Of a stretch of DNA of 62,966 nucleotides, positions 1 to 9,352 are shown in pieces (within the stretch, counting starts at the first letter, position 1; each line of letters begins with the position of its first letter). Both the position numbers and the translations under genes were made by a program. A model generated the notes under the pieces. That model ran no database searches and was not told the origin of the DNA. It was given only the letters and a program-made list of their open reading frames with translations. The stretch lies in IMG/VR virus record IMGVR_UViG_3300007511_000021, positions 1-62,966 of that record. One strand, written 5' to 3'. This DNA comes from a virus.

Positions 1-1116
1 TTAAATCTCAAGAACGATTCCGGCACAATAGATATGGACAGTCGACAAGGTGCAATCGACATTGACGCTGCTACAACTATCGACATCGATGGTGCAACCG
101 GCATTAATATCGGTAAAGCTGCCGATGTTGCTGTTGACTTTGACTCTGCAGCATTCGATCTTGATGCTTCTGGTGCAATTACAATTGACAGTACTTCAAC
201 ATTCTCAGTTGATGCAGTTGGCACGTCTAACGTGACAACAAACGGTGCACTTACAATCTCTGGTTCAACAGGCTTGAATCTTGATGCAGACAGTGGTACA
301 CTTTCAATCCAAGCTCGTCTTGGTGGTGTTGATGTTGATGCAATTGCAGGTGCATTAGCTCTTGATGGTGCAGGTGGTATTAACATCGGTACAGCAGCTG
401 ATGTCGCAGTTGACTTTGACTCTGCAGCATTCGATCTAGATGCTTCTGGTGCAATCACAATTGATACAACGTCAGGTGGTATCTCTCTAGATGCTGCATC
501 TGGTCCAGTAAATCTTACCTCGGGCGACAGCGGGGCCTCCGTCGGAGCCGCTTCAACGCTAGCGCTTACTGCAGGTACAACGTCGACATACACTGCGGGT
601 ACATCAATTGCATTGTCCGTCGCCGGCAACGCCGTTGCAACAGTATCAGCTAACACACTTACAATTAGTGATGCCGATACGTTAGCATTAGGTGCGTCAA
701 CATTGTCTGGTGAAACAGCAATAGGCTGGAAAGAGCCTTCATTTGTAAGTAACTTTGCGTTGGTTACTGCTACAGCAGCAGATACTGAAGCCAATACAAA
801 GGGATCAATTGTTGCAGGTGACGGAATTGCGTCTATGGTGTATTCAGGTTCAGGTGCAGGTGCTCACAATCCAGGACTAATTCTCTCTGGTGCGACCGGC
901 GCAGAATCACTAAGAATGAACTCTCTAAGAGTTTATAACAATGGTCTCTTGCTCCAGTCGGGATCATCATATGATTATGTAGCCAGCTATATCCTAACAG
1001 GATCAGGCAACGCATTCGGCGGACTCAAGGTTGAGTTCAACAGTGCAGCAGAGCCAGTAGCAGGTGACGTGCTCTCAGTTGATGTTGCAGCTGTAGCAGC
1101 TCACGGCCAAGCATAA
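1..1116 (+). CDS. Repeat-rich tail fibre-like protein, 5' end outside window
   Basis: The reading frame is open from the first base, so the ATG at 34 is probably internal and the gene starts upstream. The visible 371 codons are rich in Asp, Ala, Gly, Thr and Ser and carry short beta-strand pseudo-repeats (patterns such as GAITID, GINIG, GISLDAASG), the look of a beta-helical or beta-solenoid fibre shaft. A 33-residue block recurs almost exactly 92 residues later. The last ~115 residues are non-repetitive and could be a trimerisation or receptor-binding tip. It is followed by a strong terminator, so it closes a transcription unit. Role as fibre is inferred from composition and repeats, not from a recognised family. 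Confidence 0.6.
   Translation, partial: LNLKNDSGTIDMDSRQGAIDIDAATTIDIDGATGINIGKAADVAVDFDSAAFDLDASGAITIDSTSTFSVDAVGTSNVTTNGALTISGSTGLNLDADSGTLSIQARLGGVDVDAIAGALALDGAGGINIGTAADVAVDFDSAAFDLDASGAITIDTTSGGISLDAASGPVNLTSGDSGASVGAASTLALTAGTTSTYTAGTSIALSVAGNAVATVSANTLTISDADTLALGASTLSGETAIGWKEPSFVSNFALVTATAADTEANTKGSIVAGDGIASMVYSGSGAGAHNPGLILSGATGAESLRMNSLRVYNNGLLLQSGSSYDYVASYILTGSGNAFGGLKVEFNSAAEPVAGDVLSVDVAAVAAHGQA
100..198 (+). repeat. Repeat unit copy 1 in fibre gene
   Basis: Encodes a 33-residue block beginning GINIGKAADVAVDF and ending ITIDSTS. The copy at 376-474 differs at only two amino acids but at several third codon positions, so the protein sequence is under selection while the DNA has drifted. 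Confidence 0.85.
376..474 (+). repeat. Repeat unit copy 2 in fibre gene
   Basis: Second copy of the 33-residue block, offset by exactly 276 nt (92 codons) from the copy at 100-198. The window cuts the gene, so further copies may lie upstream. Confidence 0.85.
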
Positions 1117-1172
1117 TAAACATCTTTAAATTATAGCACTCCATAGGGAGGTATAAAATAAACTTAGTTTTG

Positions 1173-1200
1173 GGGGCCCGCTTCGGCGGGCCCCTTTTTT
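1173..1200 (+). terminator. Intrinsic terminator after fibre gene
   Basis: A perfect 9-bp GC stem (GGGGCCCGC / GCGGGCCCC) closed by a TTCG tetraloop is followed by six T residues at 1195-1200. It is the strongest hairpin-U terminator in the window. Confidence 0.95.
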
Positions 1201-1209
1201 ATTTGCTTG

Positions 1210-1217
1210 TATATTTA
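1210..1217 (+). promoter_or_regulatory. Putative late promoter box TATATTTA
   Basis: TATATTTA directly after the terminator, 37 nt before the next start codon. It is a member of the (T/C)ATATTTA set found in short gaps before virion genes. Assignment rests on recurrence and position. Confidence 0.55.
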
Positions 1218-1254
1218 ACAGTAGAGATCTATTTCTTTTTAATGAATAACAATT

Positions 1255-2220
1255 ATGTCAGGTTTACTAGATAGCAAAAAAAGATTTGTTGATACCGTAA
1301 TTACAGCAGAAGGCCGCCGACAATTAGCTCTTGGTGGCTTTGGTGTAGAATATGTTACATTTACCGATAAAGACATCTTTTACGGACAAGATGTTGCAAG
1401 CGGAACAATTGACCAATCTGAACTAATACAACTTGAAGCTCCGTCTTCTCTTCCTAGTGATGTGCTTGTTTTAGAGACCAATGTTTTTGGAAATGCAGTT
1501 GCAGAAGTTGTGTCAGGAATCTCTGGGTCTTCTGCAAATCCCGTAAGTATTATGGATGGCAGACTTGTCCAATTCAATTCAGCATCAAAGAATGTAATCA
1601 CAGGGTCAGAATACCAAACAATAATGAAGAGCATTTTAAACTCTACATTAAATAATTTTAAGTCTCTTGAAACTGTCGCAACCATTGACCCGTTTTTAGA
1701 AGATCAAGATTTTAAAATAAGTCAAAATGAAATACAGTTTGAAATAAGAAATGATAACATAGATTCTTTTTGCTCTTTCCCAGATGCAGAAATTGATCGT
1801 GACGCTGAAAGTATTGACCAAGATAGGCACCTGTCGCATATTGACTGCTATAAATATTTACCACCAAGAAATAAATCAAATGTAGCAGATGATCAAGGAG
1901 AGCTCCTGGCAGACTATCCTAATAACTCCCAGGCAGATATTGTCTCATTAGAAGACTACAATAACGAAGTAATGTTTTTGCCGAGAAGAGATATTGAAAT
2001 TACAAATACGTCAGTTGCTAATAATTTAGTTTGTCAACTTTATGATACGTCAGGCGATTTTATAACTCCTTTAAAAGCAATTGATTTTGGGGAATTTGCA
2101 ACAGGTGATCCGGATCGACCCACAAAAAGAGTTTATTTTGTTGGGAAGCTATTTTCCCCCGAGACAAACAACAGAAAAACATCTGTATATGTTAATATGT
2201 TTACTTTGGAGTTTGACTAA
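1255..2220 (+). CDS. Virion structural protein with 'DxVxTxxGRxxLA' N-terminal domain
   Basis: 321 residues. Residues ~12-47 read VDTVITAEGRRQLA followed by a Tyr/Phe-Asp segment, matching the N-terminus of the protein at 11409-12095 (LDAVLTNEGRKRLA). I know this N-terminal block from structural proteins of large marine myophages, without a firm function. The rest is hydrophilic with no membrane segment. It is the first gene of a run of virion genes behind a terminator and a late-type promoter box, and its stop overlaps the next start by 1 nt (TAATG), indicating translational coupling. No good Shine-Dalgarno is visible before the ATG. Baseplate or fibre-attachment role is inferred from context only. 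Confidence 0.6.
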   Translation: MSGLLDSKKRFVDTVITAEGRRQLALGGFGVEYVTFTDKDIFYGQDVASGTIDQSELIQLEAPSSLPSDVLVLETNVFGNAVAEVVSGISGSSANPVSIMDGRLVQFNSASKNVITGSEYQTIMKSILNSTLNNFKSLETVATIDPFLEDQDFKISQNEIQFEIRNDNIDSFCSFPDAEIDRDAESIDQDRHLSHIDCYKYLPPRNKSNVADDQGELLADYPNNSQADIVSLEDYNNEVMFLPRRDIEITNTSVANNLVCQLYDTSGDFITPLKAIDFGEFATGDPDRPTKRVYFVGKLFSPETNNRKTSVYVNMFTLEFD

Positions 2221-5200
2221 TGCCATTTTTGCTAGGATTTGAAACACCAAAGTTTATTCGATCAGAGAATCCAACTAAAAACCAGATTTCAAAAAATATA
2301 CCTACCGGATTCTCTATTCCCGGACTAGGTGTTAATGATATTTTTCTTCCGCCAGATTTGCCGTTTCTTCCAGAAGGTAAAATAGTAGAAAAAAACAAAA
2401 AGAAGAAAAGTAAAAGCGGCCAAAGAATAATAAGAACAGACTTAACAGACTTTACATCAATCACTTCGGTTAAAACAGTTAGAAAGAAAATAACACTACC
2501 AGAAGGACAAATTGCAGAAGTAGGAACAGATGACGATGAAGCATACGAACTAAGTGTTAATTTTCTCGTAGACTTGAATGCCCTTAATACATTTAGAAAA
2601 AATTCTAAAAATCAAAAAGTTGATTTATGCGGCATCTCTCTTATCTCATCTGGAAAAAACAACCTGTCAGTAATTAAAAACAAGGGTTTTCTTATTTCAA
2701 GAATATTAAGAGATGAAAAGGCAATTAGAGCATCCAAAGAAGTTGCAAATAAAAACAAAAATCCTCTATATCCAGTTCAAATTACCTTCGATCTAAAAAA
2801 ATCAGAGCTAGATGCAGTAGAAGACTTAAATTTATCTTTTTTGTTTTCTTTCTTTGAAAAAGGTCAAAAGAACAAATCGGTTATAAAGGACTTAGAGTTT
2901 GCAGTTCCGTATGACTTAAAAAAAGATTTAAAGGTCTTTTTTACAGTAAAGAATCCAGTTAAAATATCTGCATCAACTTTGACATTTAGCAAGACTCTTC
3001 TGACAATAGAAAAACCTTCGAATTGCAATGCCAAAGGTGTCAACATATTTAGAAGAAAACTTGTAGGTTTAAACTTGCCAAGCAAAAAGCAAGAACCCTT
3101 TCGTTTTTTAACGTCAGTTGATTTTGAAAGTCAAACAAACACAAAGCTTGATGAGGCATATCAAACCATTATTATTGTAGGTGATGATAACGAAGACAAT
3201 AAAAAAAGATTCAATCTTCCCCACATAGACAATTCTTTTGGCTACGTTTATCGAGCTATTCCTGTCGGCTACGAAAATGCTCCTGCAATTGTTTTTGATG
3301 ATTCTATTACACGGCCTATGGGACAAGGTAGTTTTGAAACAGGTTCAGACTTTAGAGTCTTTCCAATACCTGAAAGCGGGAAAAATGCATCAAACGGATC
3401 TAGCATACCATTAGTAACTTCTAAGATAACGGGATACGCATTTAAAGATTCAAACTTTTTAGGTGTTGATGCACCTGCAATTTCAATTGAAAACAAAATT
3501 GGAGTATGTAGCTATTCTTCTAAAGAAGGAATTGTGGTTATTTTAGGAAATGTAAGCAATCAAGGAATTATAACAGTTCTTAGAAAAGATATTACTGCAG
3601 GTGATAAAAAGTTTTCTATTGTAAAAATTGAAGACTCAAAAGACAAAGAGACTATTACTCTTATTGATGAAAATGTTATTGATAGTCACGCATATGAATA
3701 TGCAATTAAAACAACGTCTGTAGGTGGTGTATGCTCATATTCGCAAGATAGATCTACAACAATATTTAGAGATGAAAAATTACTTTCTAATTTTGGAATA
3801 AATTTAAGAACAGAAGTGCAAGAAGCATCTTCCAGTGCTGTGAAAATAAAAATAGACGTGTCATTGCCTCAAAATATGCTTTCTCTTATTGCAGCCCTTT
3901 TGGGAGGAAGAAATGAATCAGATGTTTTCTTAAAAGACATTATTAGAGGAAGAAAAGATCTTACTCCTCAAATTTCTCTTGTGTTGACAAGGATGAATAT
4001 AAGCACAGGGCAAGAAGTCTCTTTTAAGATGTCCGAAAGCCCAGGTAACTTTAAAACTGCAAAGACAGAATCAAAAGATCAAAAAGATGAGGATAAACTT
4101 CCCAATGTTTCATCTTTTATTTTCACAGATAACAACATTTCAGCCGGCTCCAAATACAAGTATGAAGTAAGAGTTAATCTAAGAGAACCGCTAAGTTTAA
4201 CTGATGAACTTACACCCGTAATTAGAGCGGGAAGTGAACCTTATATTTATCAGTCATGCAAAAACTCAAATCCTCTTTTCTTAAACAAGGGAATACTTCC
4301 CCCAACACAAAAAGAAGAAGATTTTATAAAGCAAAAAAATATTCAAAATGGAAAACTTAGATTACTAAATTTATTTACCCCTGAGGATGAATTTGATTTA
4401 GGCGCTACAAAGATTAAAACAATTATTCCATTTAGCGACTTTATGCGTATACCTAGCAGTGAAGATACTAAGTTAAAAATTCAAAATCATAGATTTGTTC
4501 GAGAAAAAGTATCAGAGTTATCTTGGATAGTAAAGGGAAATGAACATATAAATTATTATGAAGTCTTGTCTGAAGACACATTTATAAATTTTACAAATAA
4601 AAGAAAGTTCATAAAGACATCTTACGTTGCGTCTGTTGCCGCGCAATCAGAGGACAATTCAAAAACATTTACTATGGAAGATAGCTTGGATAGGCTGGAT
4701 AATGACGATATAAGTGATTTTAATAGTTTTTCCAATATGAATATTATGTCATTACAAGATGATATTGATTCTTTGAAAGTAGATATTAAAAGAAGGTATA
4801 TTGTTAATGCTATAGGATTCGATGAATCTGTTGTTAAATCAATTAAAACAGATAGCGTTGTTATTTTAAATAACCGAATTAGAAAAGCCAAAAGAGGAAT
4901 TAAGTTTGTTTTCAATCCGGGTAATTTAAATAGCAAATCTAAAAAAGTAGAAAAAATAAAAAGAAGAAAAAGAGAAGGAAAGCGGGCTGAGAATAATATT
5001 AAGTTTTTAGCAAGGGCGGGCAATGAAATAGCTACACGACAAAAAAATATTATAGGTTCTAATATTAATGCTTTTAGCAAGGGGCGACAAGAAATTAATG
5101 AAAGTAGCGCTTCAACATTCCAGCTACCAAAAAATAGAAATTTTTCAAAATCTACAAACGCATTCATTCGAAAACAAGGCGTGAAAAAAGTTCAAAAAAT

Positions 5201-5246
5201 ATCTCGAGTTAAAAAAATCTTTAACTTAAGCCCGTTTAGCTTTTAA
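2220..5246 (+). CDS. Large uncharacterised virion protein with basic C-terminal tail
   Basis: 1008 residues, start coupled to the previous stop. No family recognised. The centre has alternating beta-rich stretches (patterns such as SAGSKYKYEVRVNL near residue 640) that resemble Ig/FnIII-like modules of phage baseplate proteins. The last ~120 residues are strongly basic, with Lys/Arg clusters such as KVEKIKRRKREGKR, and predicted to be mostly helical or disordered, then end in an aromatic tip. Length is similar to T4 gp7 (1032 residues), but I see no sequence support for equating them. Position among large virion genes argues for a baseplate or peripheral tail component. Confidence 0.5.
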   Translation: MPFLLGFETPKFIRSENPTKNQISKNIPTGFSIPGLGVNDIFLPPDLPFLPEGKIVEKNKKKKSKSGQRIIRTDLTDFTSITSVKTVRKKITLPEGQIAEVGTDDDEAYELSVNFLVDLNALNTFRKNSKNQKVDLCGISLISSGKNNLSVIKNKGFLISRILRDEKAIRASKEVANKNKNPLYPVQITFDLKKSELDAVEDLNLSFLFSFFEKGQKNKSVIKDLEFAVPYDLKKDLKVFFTVKNPVKISASTLTFSKTLLTIEKPSNCNAKGVNIFRRKLVGLNLPSKKQEPFRFLTSVDFESQTNTKLDEAYQTIIIVGDDNEDNKKRFNLPHIDNSFGYVYRAIPVGYENAPAIVFDDSITRPMGQGSFETGSDFRVFPIPESGKNASNGSSIPLVTSKITGYAFKDSNFLGVDAPAISIENKIGVCSYSSKEGIVVILGNVSNQGIITVLRKDITAGDKKFSIVKIEDSKDKETITLIDENVIDSHAYEYAIKTTSVGGVCSYSQDRSTTIFRDEKLLSNFGINLRTEVQEASSSAVKIKIDVSLPQNMLSLIAALLGGRNESDVFLKDIIRGRKDLTPQISLVLTRMNISTGQEVSFKMSESPGNFKTAKTESKDQKDEDKLPNVSSFIFTDNNISAGSKYKYEVRVNLREPLSLTDELTPVIRAGSEPYIYQSCKNSNPLFLNKGILPPTQKEEDFIKQKNIQNGKLRLLNLFTPEDEFDLGATKIKTIIPFSDFMRIPSSEDTKLKIQNHRFVREKVSELSWIVKGNEHINYYEVLSEDTFINFTNKRKFIKTSYVASVAAQSEDNSKTFTMEDSLDRLDNDDISDFNSFSNMNIMSLQDDIDSLKVDIKRRYIVNAIGFDESVVKSIKTDSVVILNNRIRKAKRGIKFVFNPGNLNSKSKKVEKIKRRKREGKRAENNIKFLARAGNEIATRQKNIIGSNINAFSKGRQEINESSASTFQLPKNRNFSKSTNAFIRKQGVKKVQKISRVKKIFNLSPFSF

Positions 5247-5259
5247 TTAGGAAAGTATT

Positions 5260-8200
5260 GTGCCCAGAAATAATCCCCCAAATGCTAGTTCTTTTAACCA
5301 AGTAGCCGAATCACAATCAAATGCCGCCGGAGCAGCATCAAGATTAGCTAGAGAAGTAGATCAAGCTGAACAATCTTTGATACGTATGGGATCGATTAAC
5401 GCCATGGCGCCAGGCATTCAGGTTTTAACACCCCAGCCTGAAATTGATACTCCATCAGGAAGATCACTGTTGAATTATGACGGAATGCCCTATTCTGTAC
5501 ATAAAAGATCTGTATCGGTTAAAAAACCAGAAATTCTTGGAAGATTTACATTTAAGCCTGTTTTTAAATCTACCGGAGAGCTCACACCAGAAGGAAGCTT
5601 CATCGATACACAGATTAATGCAAGAAAAATAAGAATTAATGATATCGAGTCTTTATTTGATGAGATGACAAAAAATCCAGATAGCCCAACAGGAAAGCTT
5701 GCGGAAAAATTAATAGAAGAGCTAGATCAAAAAATTAAAGAAGCAGAAGCAGATCAATCACAAATTTTTGATATTACCAATAGAATAAATGAATTTATTT
5801 CAAAGCTAAAAATAAAAGAATCTCAAGAGTCACTAGCAGAAAAAATGGAAGAAGCTCGTGATAAGCGCCTTGATGAAGATGATTTTTTACCAGAGTCGCT
5901 AAAGAAAAAGCAAGATTTTAGATCGATGTTAATCAATAATCATTCGTTTACTCCAGATCAAATCAATAATTTTTCTGCTACGAAGCTAATGTATTACTTA
6001 GAGCATGATATCAAAAGTTTGTTAATGGGACCAGCATTTAGCAAAGTAAAGATAGATTCACTTCCCTCAATAAGACAAAGAATACCAGAAAATTTTGATG
6101 AATTTAGGTCTAAAGATGGACAGCGATTTCTTTATGCTACACCAGAAATAAACTTACTTAAACCCTTCAATCAGGGCATAATTGATGCAACTGCAAGACT
6201 TGCAGCTGCTGAGTCTTTTGTAGACTTTGAACCCCTTTCATTTCGTCTAGATGCAAGAGACTATTTTAGAAACCCTACCACTCACAGGGCGTGCAACTTA
6301 TTAATATCTTCAATTTCTAAAAACTTCTTACAAAGCTCTGCAATAGGAAATGATGAATTTATCAATAAGCTAAAGGAAGATTTTAAAATTACAGGAGAAG
6401 CACGTTCTTCTAACTTTGCAGATGTACTTTTTTCAATAGACGAAAATAATCCAACACCTGCAACAGTTGATAGAAATAATTCATTTACAAAAGCTGTGGT
6501 CTACAATCAGGCACCAGAATCAATCGAAATATTACGCCCGTTTGATCCAGACTCACCTGGAAAACTAAATATGATGGGCGACAATAATTCTTCTCTAGCA
6601 GTTAATACACTTTTTCACAAGCTCATAAAGCCAATATTAGACTCTGCATCTGAAGGAAATGATCCAGATACTACTGCTATTGATAGGTATCTTAAAGAAG
6701 TTCCCAAGAAAATTAGAGATACAGCGGACACAATTGAGTATTTCCTCGGATTAAAAAACCCAGAGTTTGATCCTCTTAATATACTAAATACTGCTTTGGA
6801 AAATATAAAGTATAGACTTGATGATATTGATCTTTCTGATACTGGGCTTATAACTAATAAAACAATTGATTTTTGCCTTTTAAGTGCGGCATTTGAAGAT
6901 TCAATCGATAACGGTGTTGTAAATCATAAGAGAAAGTATACAGTAGATACATCAAGAGTGGTAGAAGGCGGATATAGGATACGCAGTTCAGAAGAACGAG
7001 AAGACGATCAACCTCTCTGGGTCTATCCTATTAACTCGCTTTTAACTGCATTTATTACCGCGATAGGGAAAAAAGAAGATAGAAATTTTTGTAATCTTGT
7101 GCCGGATTTAAGTGAACCGGCGATGTCAGGTGCTGATTATCAAAATTTGATTACTCTTTTGTCAAAAAATGCAAGATATACATTGACAGATGCATTTCCT
7201 GAAGATTCAACGAACTTCGCAGATCCTAGTTACGACTTTCCAGAGATGCGAACCTTATCTGGGATTGCAAATCCTGAATATCCTGGAAAGATTTTTTCAA
7301 GTCCAGATAATGCTGTACCTATAACAAATCTCAAAAGAGTAATCAGAGATCTCCAGAATATTGAAACTGCCAGATCAGCATGGGGAAATGAAGAAAATCT
7401 TGCACGCGTCCCGGGAGGAACCAAAGTAGGGTTTGATCAAGGATCAGCTTCGGGATCTCCTCTTAATGAAATTAGATCTGCAAATAATATACTCTTTAAA
7501 AGAACAAATTCAGGACAAATAGAAAGAAGACTTCTTGCAGTAGGAAGAACCAATGAAATTAACGAAAGTATTTTTGGTGATATTTTAGAGCATATTGAGG
7601 CGTTATTTGAAGCATCGACTAATCGAGGCTCAATAGTTGATCCAACAACAAACAGGATGATTTCTTCTAAAGTAGACCCGTCAGTTTTAACTTCATTCCT
7701 CATTTCAGTTTACTCACATATTATTCACAATCTTGTGGGCTTAAGATTCGATAAAATTGCAATGAATAGCAATGGACAAGAAAACTATAACTTAAGACAT
7801 TTTTGGAAAGTTCAAGGTGTGGTTCCGATCCAGCTTCATATTGCAGATAAATCTGTGACGTTTAAGTTCAAGAATCATCTTGATCACTATATTGATGGAG
7901 ACAAGGAAATAAATACGCCCGGAAAATTAAAAACTTTTTTAGATGGTTTTAAAGAAGAGTATAGAGGGGATCAAAAAGTCGCTCTTGACTTTGTAGATAC
8001 GATGAGAGCTTTGGCTAATGAGCTTGAAGAAGTTGTTCAAAATCTAAAGGTGTCATTTTCTAATAATGAAAGTAATCCAAAAAATAATTCTGCATTTAAA
8101 AGAGTCGCTTCTTATATTGATGATGCAACAGAGCCGGCCCAAGTTATACTTTCAAAAAATAAGCTTTTATCAATCAAGTCTAAGAAAGGCAAAGAAAGAT

Positions 8201-9348
8201 ATTTCGATGATTTTATGGTAAATCCTGCACAAGAAAACTTTTTCTTGACGATGCTAAGAAATCAAAACGAGCCTGAGGCAGACAATATGGATATCTTACC
8301 TGTTGGAATTCCATTTGGGTTCACAAGAGCAGTACTTGGAAAAAATCCAATACTCGACCCGGCCGGATTTAGCAACAGATTTGTTGATATCATTGTTTAC
8401 AAAAGAGATTTAATTTTAGGAAAAAGAGTCCAAGTAAGCAAAAAGAAATTTACATTTGATTTAAACATGTTTGTTGATGAAGTAACAGATCCTGTTGTTT
8501 CCGATCCAGAAACAAGAACAAATTCAATTATTGATCCAGAATCAAAGCAAATTCTTATAAGTAAATCAATAACTGAGAGAAATTTTCCAGCTAACTTGCA
8601 GAATGTTTTAAAAAACAACATAAAGTTTCGACAAGTGTTCTTTGAAGATAAAGATCCAGAAATTATACCGTTTTCACTTGAGGGCAATATTGGATCTTCA
8701 CCTGCGCCCCAAGTTTTCAAAAATCATGTACTAGATTACGTTGCTAAAACTTATATAAAGCTTACAACAGGTATGGAAATAGATGAGCAAAATATCTTTA
8801 TTGATCCAAAGTTTGAAAGAAGGAATGCAAACGAACAAGATCTTGCAAATTTTCATGAGCTTATGAATGCCCAGCTTGCATCTATTTTGGGAAGAGATGT
8901 AAGTTTTGCTGATTACTTGCAAGATGATAGAAATACTAGGGAGATTTTGAATCGTCTAACAAAAGGAGTAAAAACCAGCCCAATAATTGAAGAAGTTAAA
9001 TTATTTTTAGAGGGAACGTCAGATAACCAGAACATTATTACGTCTAAAGATTTGATGACATTTACTAAAATGCTTAGTCCAAAAAATTCACTCATCACCC
9101 CCGGACTCACAAGAGACAAAGTGTCAGCACCCAAACTTTTTGAAAGAGTTTTTTGTATTTTTGTAGACCCGGATGACTTCGATATTGTTTCGAATATTGA
9201 AGAGTCTGATTTAATTAATAGTAAGCTAGGGTCTAGATATATTGATGGAAGACCTGGAAATCTATCTTTTAAACAAATTCCCAAGTCTGCCGGACTTCCA
9301 CAAGCTACAACATACAATGTTGTCATAAAGGAATCAGGAGAAGAGTAA
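5260..9348 (+). CDS. Very large uncharacterised virion protein (1362 aa)
   Basis: GTG start at 5260 with AGGAAAG four bases upstream; no competing ATG fits better. The N-terminal ~40 residues are Ala/Ser/Asn/Gln-rich and low complexity; residues ~120-210 are highly charged and helical (Glu/Lys/Asp), likely coiled coil; the rest is a long mixed alpha/beta chain without recognisable motifs. It sits between two other large virion genes with gaps of 13 and 4 nt, so the three are surely co-transcribed. Best guess is a baseplate wedge or tail-associated scaffold protein; function unknown. Confidence 0.5.
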   Translation: MPRNNPPNASSFNQVAESQSNAAGAASRLAREVDQAEQSLIRMGSINAMAPGIQVLTPQPEIDTPSGRSLLNYDGMPYSVHKRSVSVKKPEILGRFTFKPVFKSTGELTPEGSFIDTQINARKIRINDIESLFDEMTKNPDSPTGKLAEKLIEELDQKIKEAEADQSQIFDITNRINEFISKLKIKESQESLAEKMEEARDKRLDEDDFLPESLKKKQDFRSMLINNHSFTPDQINNFSATKLMYYLEHDIKSLLMGPAFSKVKIDSLPSIRQRIPENFDEFRSKDGQRFLYATPEINLLKPFNQGIIDATARLAAAESFVDFEPLSFRLDARDYFRNPTTHRACNLLISSISKNFLQSSAIGNDEFINKLKEDFKITGEARSSNFADVLFSIDENNPTPATVDRNNSFTKAVVYNQAPESIEILRPFDPDSPGKLNMMGDNNSSLAVNTLFHKLIKPILDSASEGNDPDTTAIDRYLKEVPKKIRDTADTIEYFLGLKNPEFDPLNILNTALENIKYRLDDIDLSDTGLITNKTIDFCLLSAAFEDSIDNGVVNHKRKYTVDTSRVVEGGYRIRSSEEREDDQPLWVYPINSLLTAFITAIGKKEDRNFCNLVPDLSEPAMSGADYQNLITLLSKNARYTLTDAFPEDSTNFADPSYDFPEMRTLSGIANPEYPGKIFSSPDNAVPITNLKRVIRDLQNIETARSAWGNEENLARVPGGTKVGFDQGSASGSPLNEIRSANNILFKRTNSGQIERRLLAVGRTNEINESIFGDILEHIEALFEASTNRGSIVDPTTNRMISSKVDPSVLTSFLISVYSHIIHNLVGLRFDKIAMNSNGQENYNLRHFWKVQGVVPIQLHIADKSVTFKFKNHLDHYIDGDKEINTPGKLKTFLDGFKEEYRGDQKVALDFVDTMRALANELEEVVQNLKVSFSNNESNPKNNSAFKRVASYIDDATEPAQVILSKNKLLSIKSKKGKERYFDDFMVNPAQENFFLTMLRNQNEPEADNMDILPVGIPFGFTRAVLGKNPILDPAGFSNRFVDIIVYKRDLILGKRVQVSKKKFTFDLNMFVDEVTDPVVSDPETRTNSIIDPESKQILISKSITERNFPANLQNVLKNNIKFRQVFFEDKDPEIIPFSLEGNIGSSPAPQVFKNHVLDYVAKTYIKLTTGMEIDEQNIFIDPKFERRNANEQDLANFHELMNAQLASILGRDVSFADYLQDDRNTREILNRLTKGVKTSPIIEEVKLFLEGTSDNQNIITSKDLMTFTKMLSPKNSLITPGLTRDKVSAPKLFERVFCIFVDPDDFDIVSNIEESDLINSKLGSRYIDGRPGNLSFKQIPKSAGLPQATTYNVVIKESGEE

Positions 9349-9352
9349 GAAG

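Noticed and set aside
4622-5167. 181-codon ORF on the minus strand
   Set aside because: Lies fully inside a 1008-codon + strand gene with good coupling and virion-operon context; Leu/Ser/Phe-rich composition is the complement of a Lys/Glu-rich frame.
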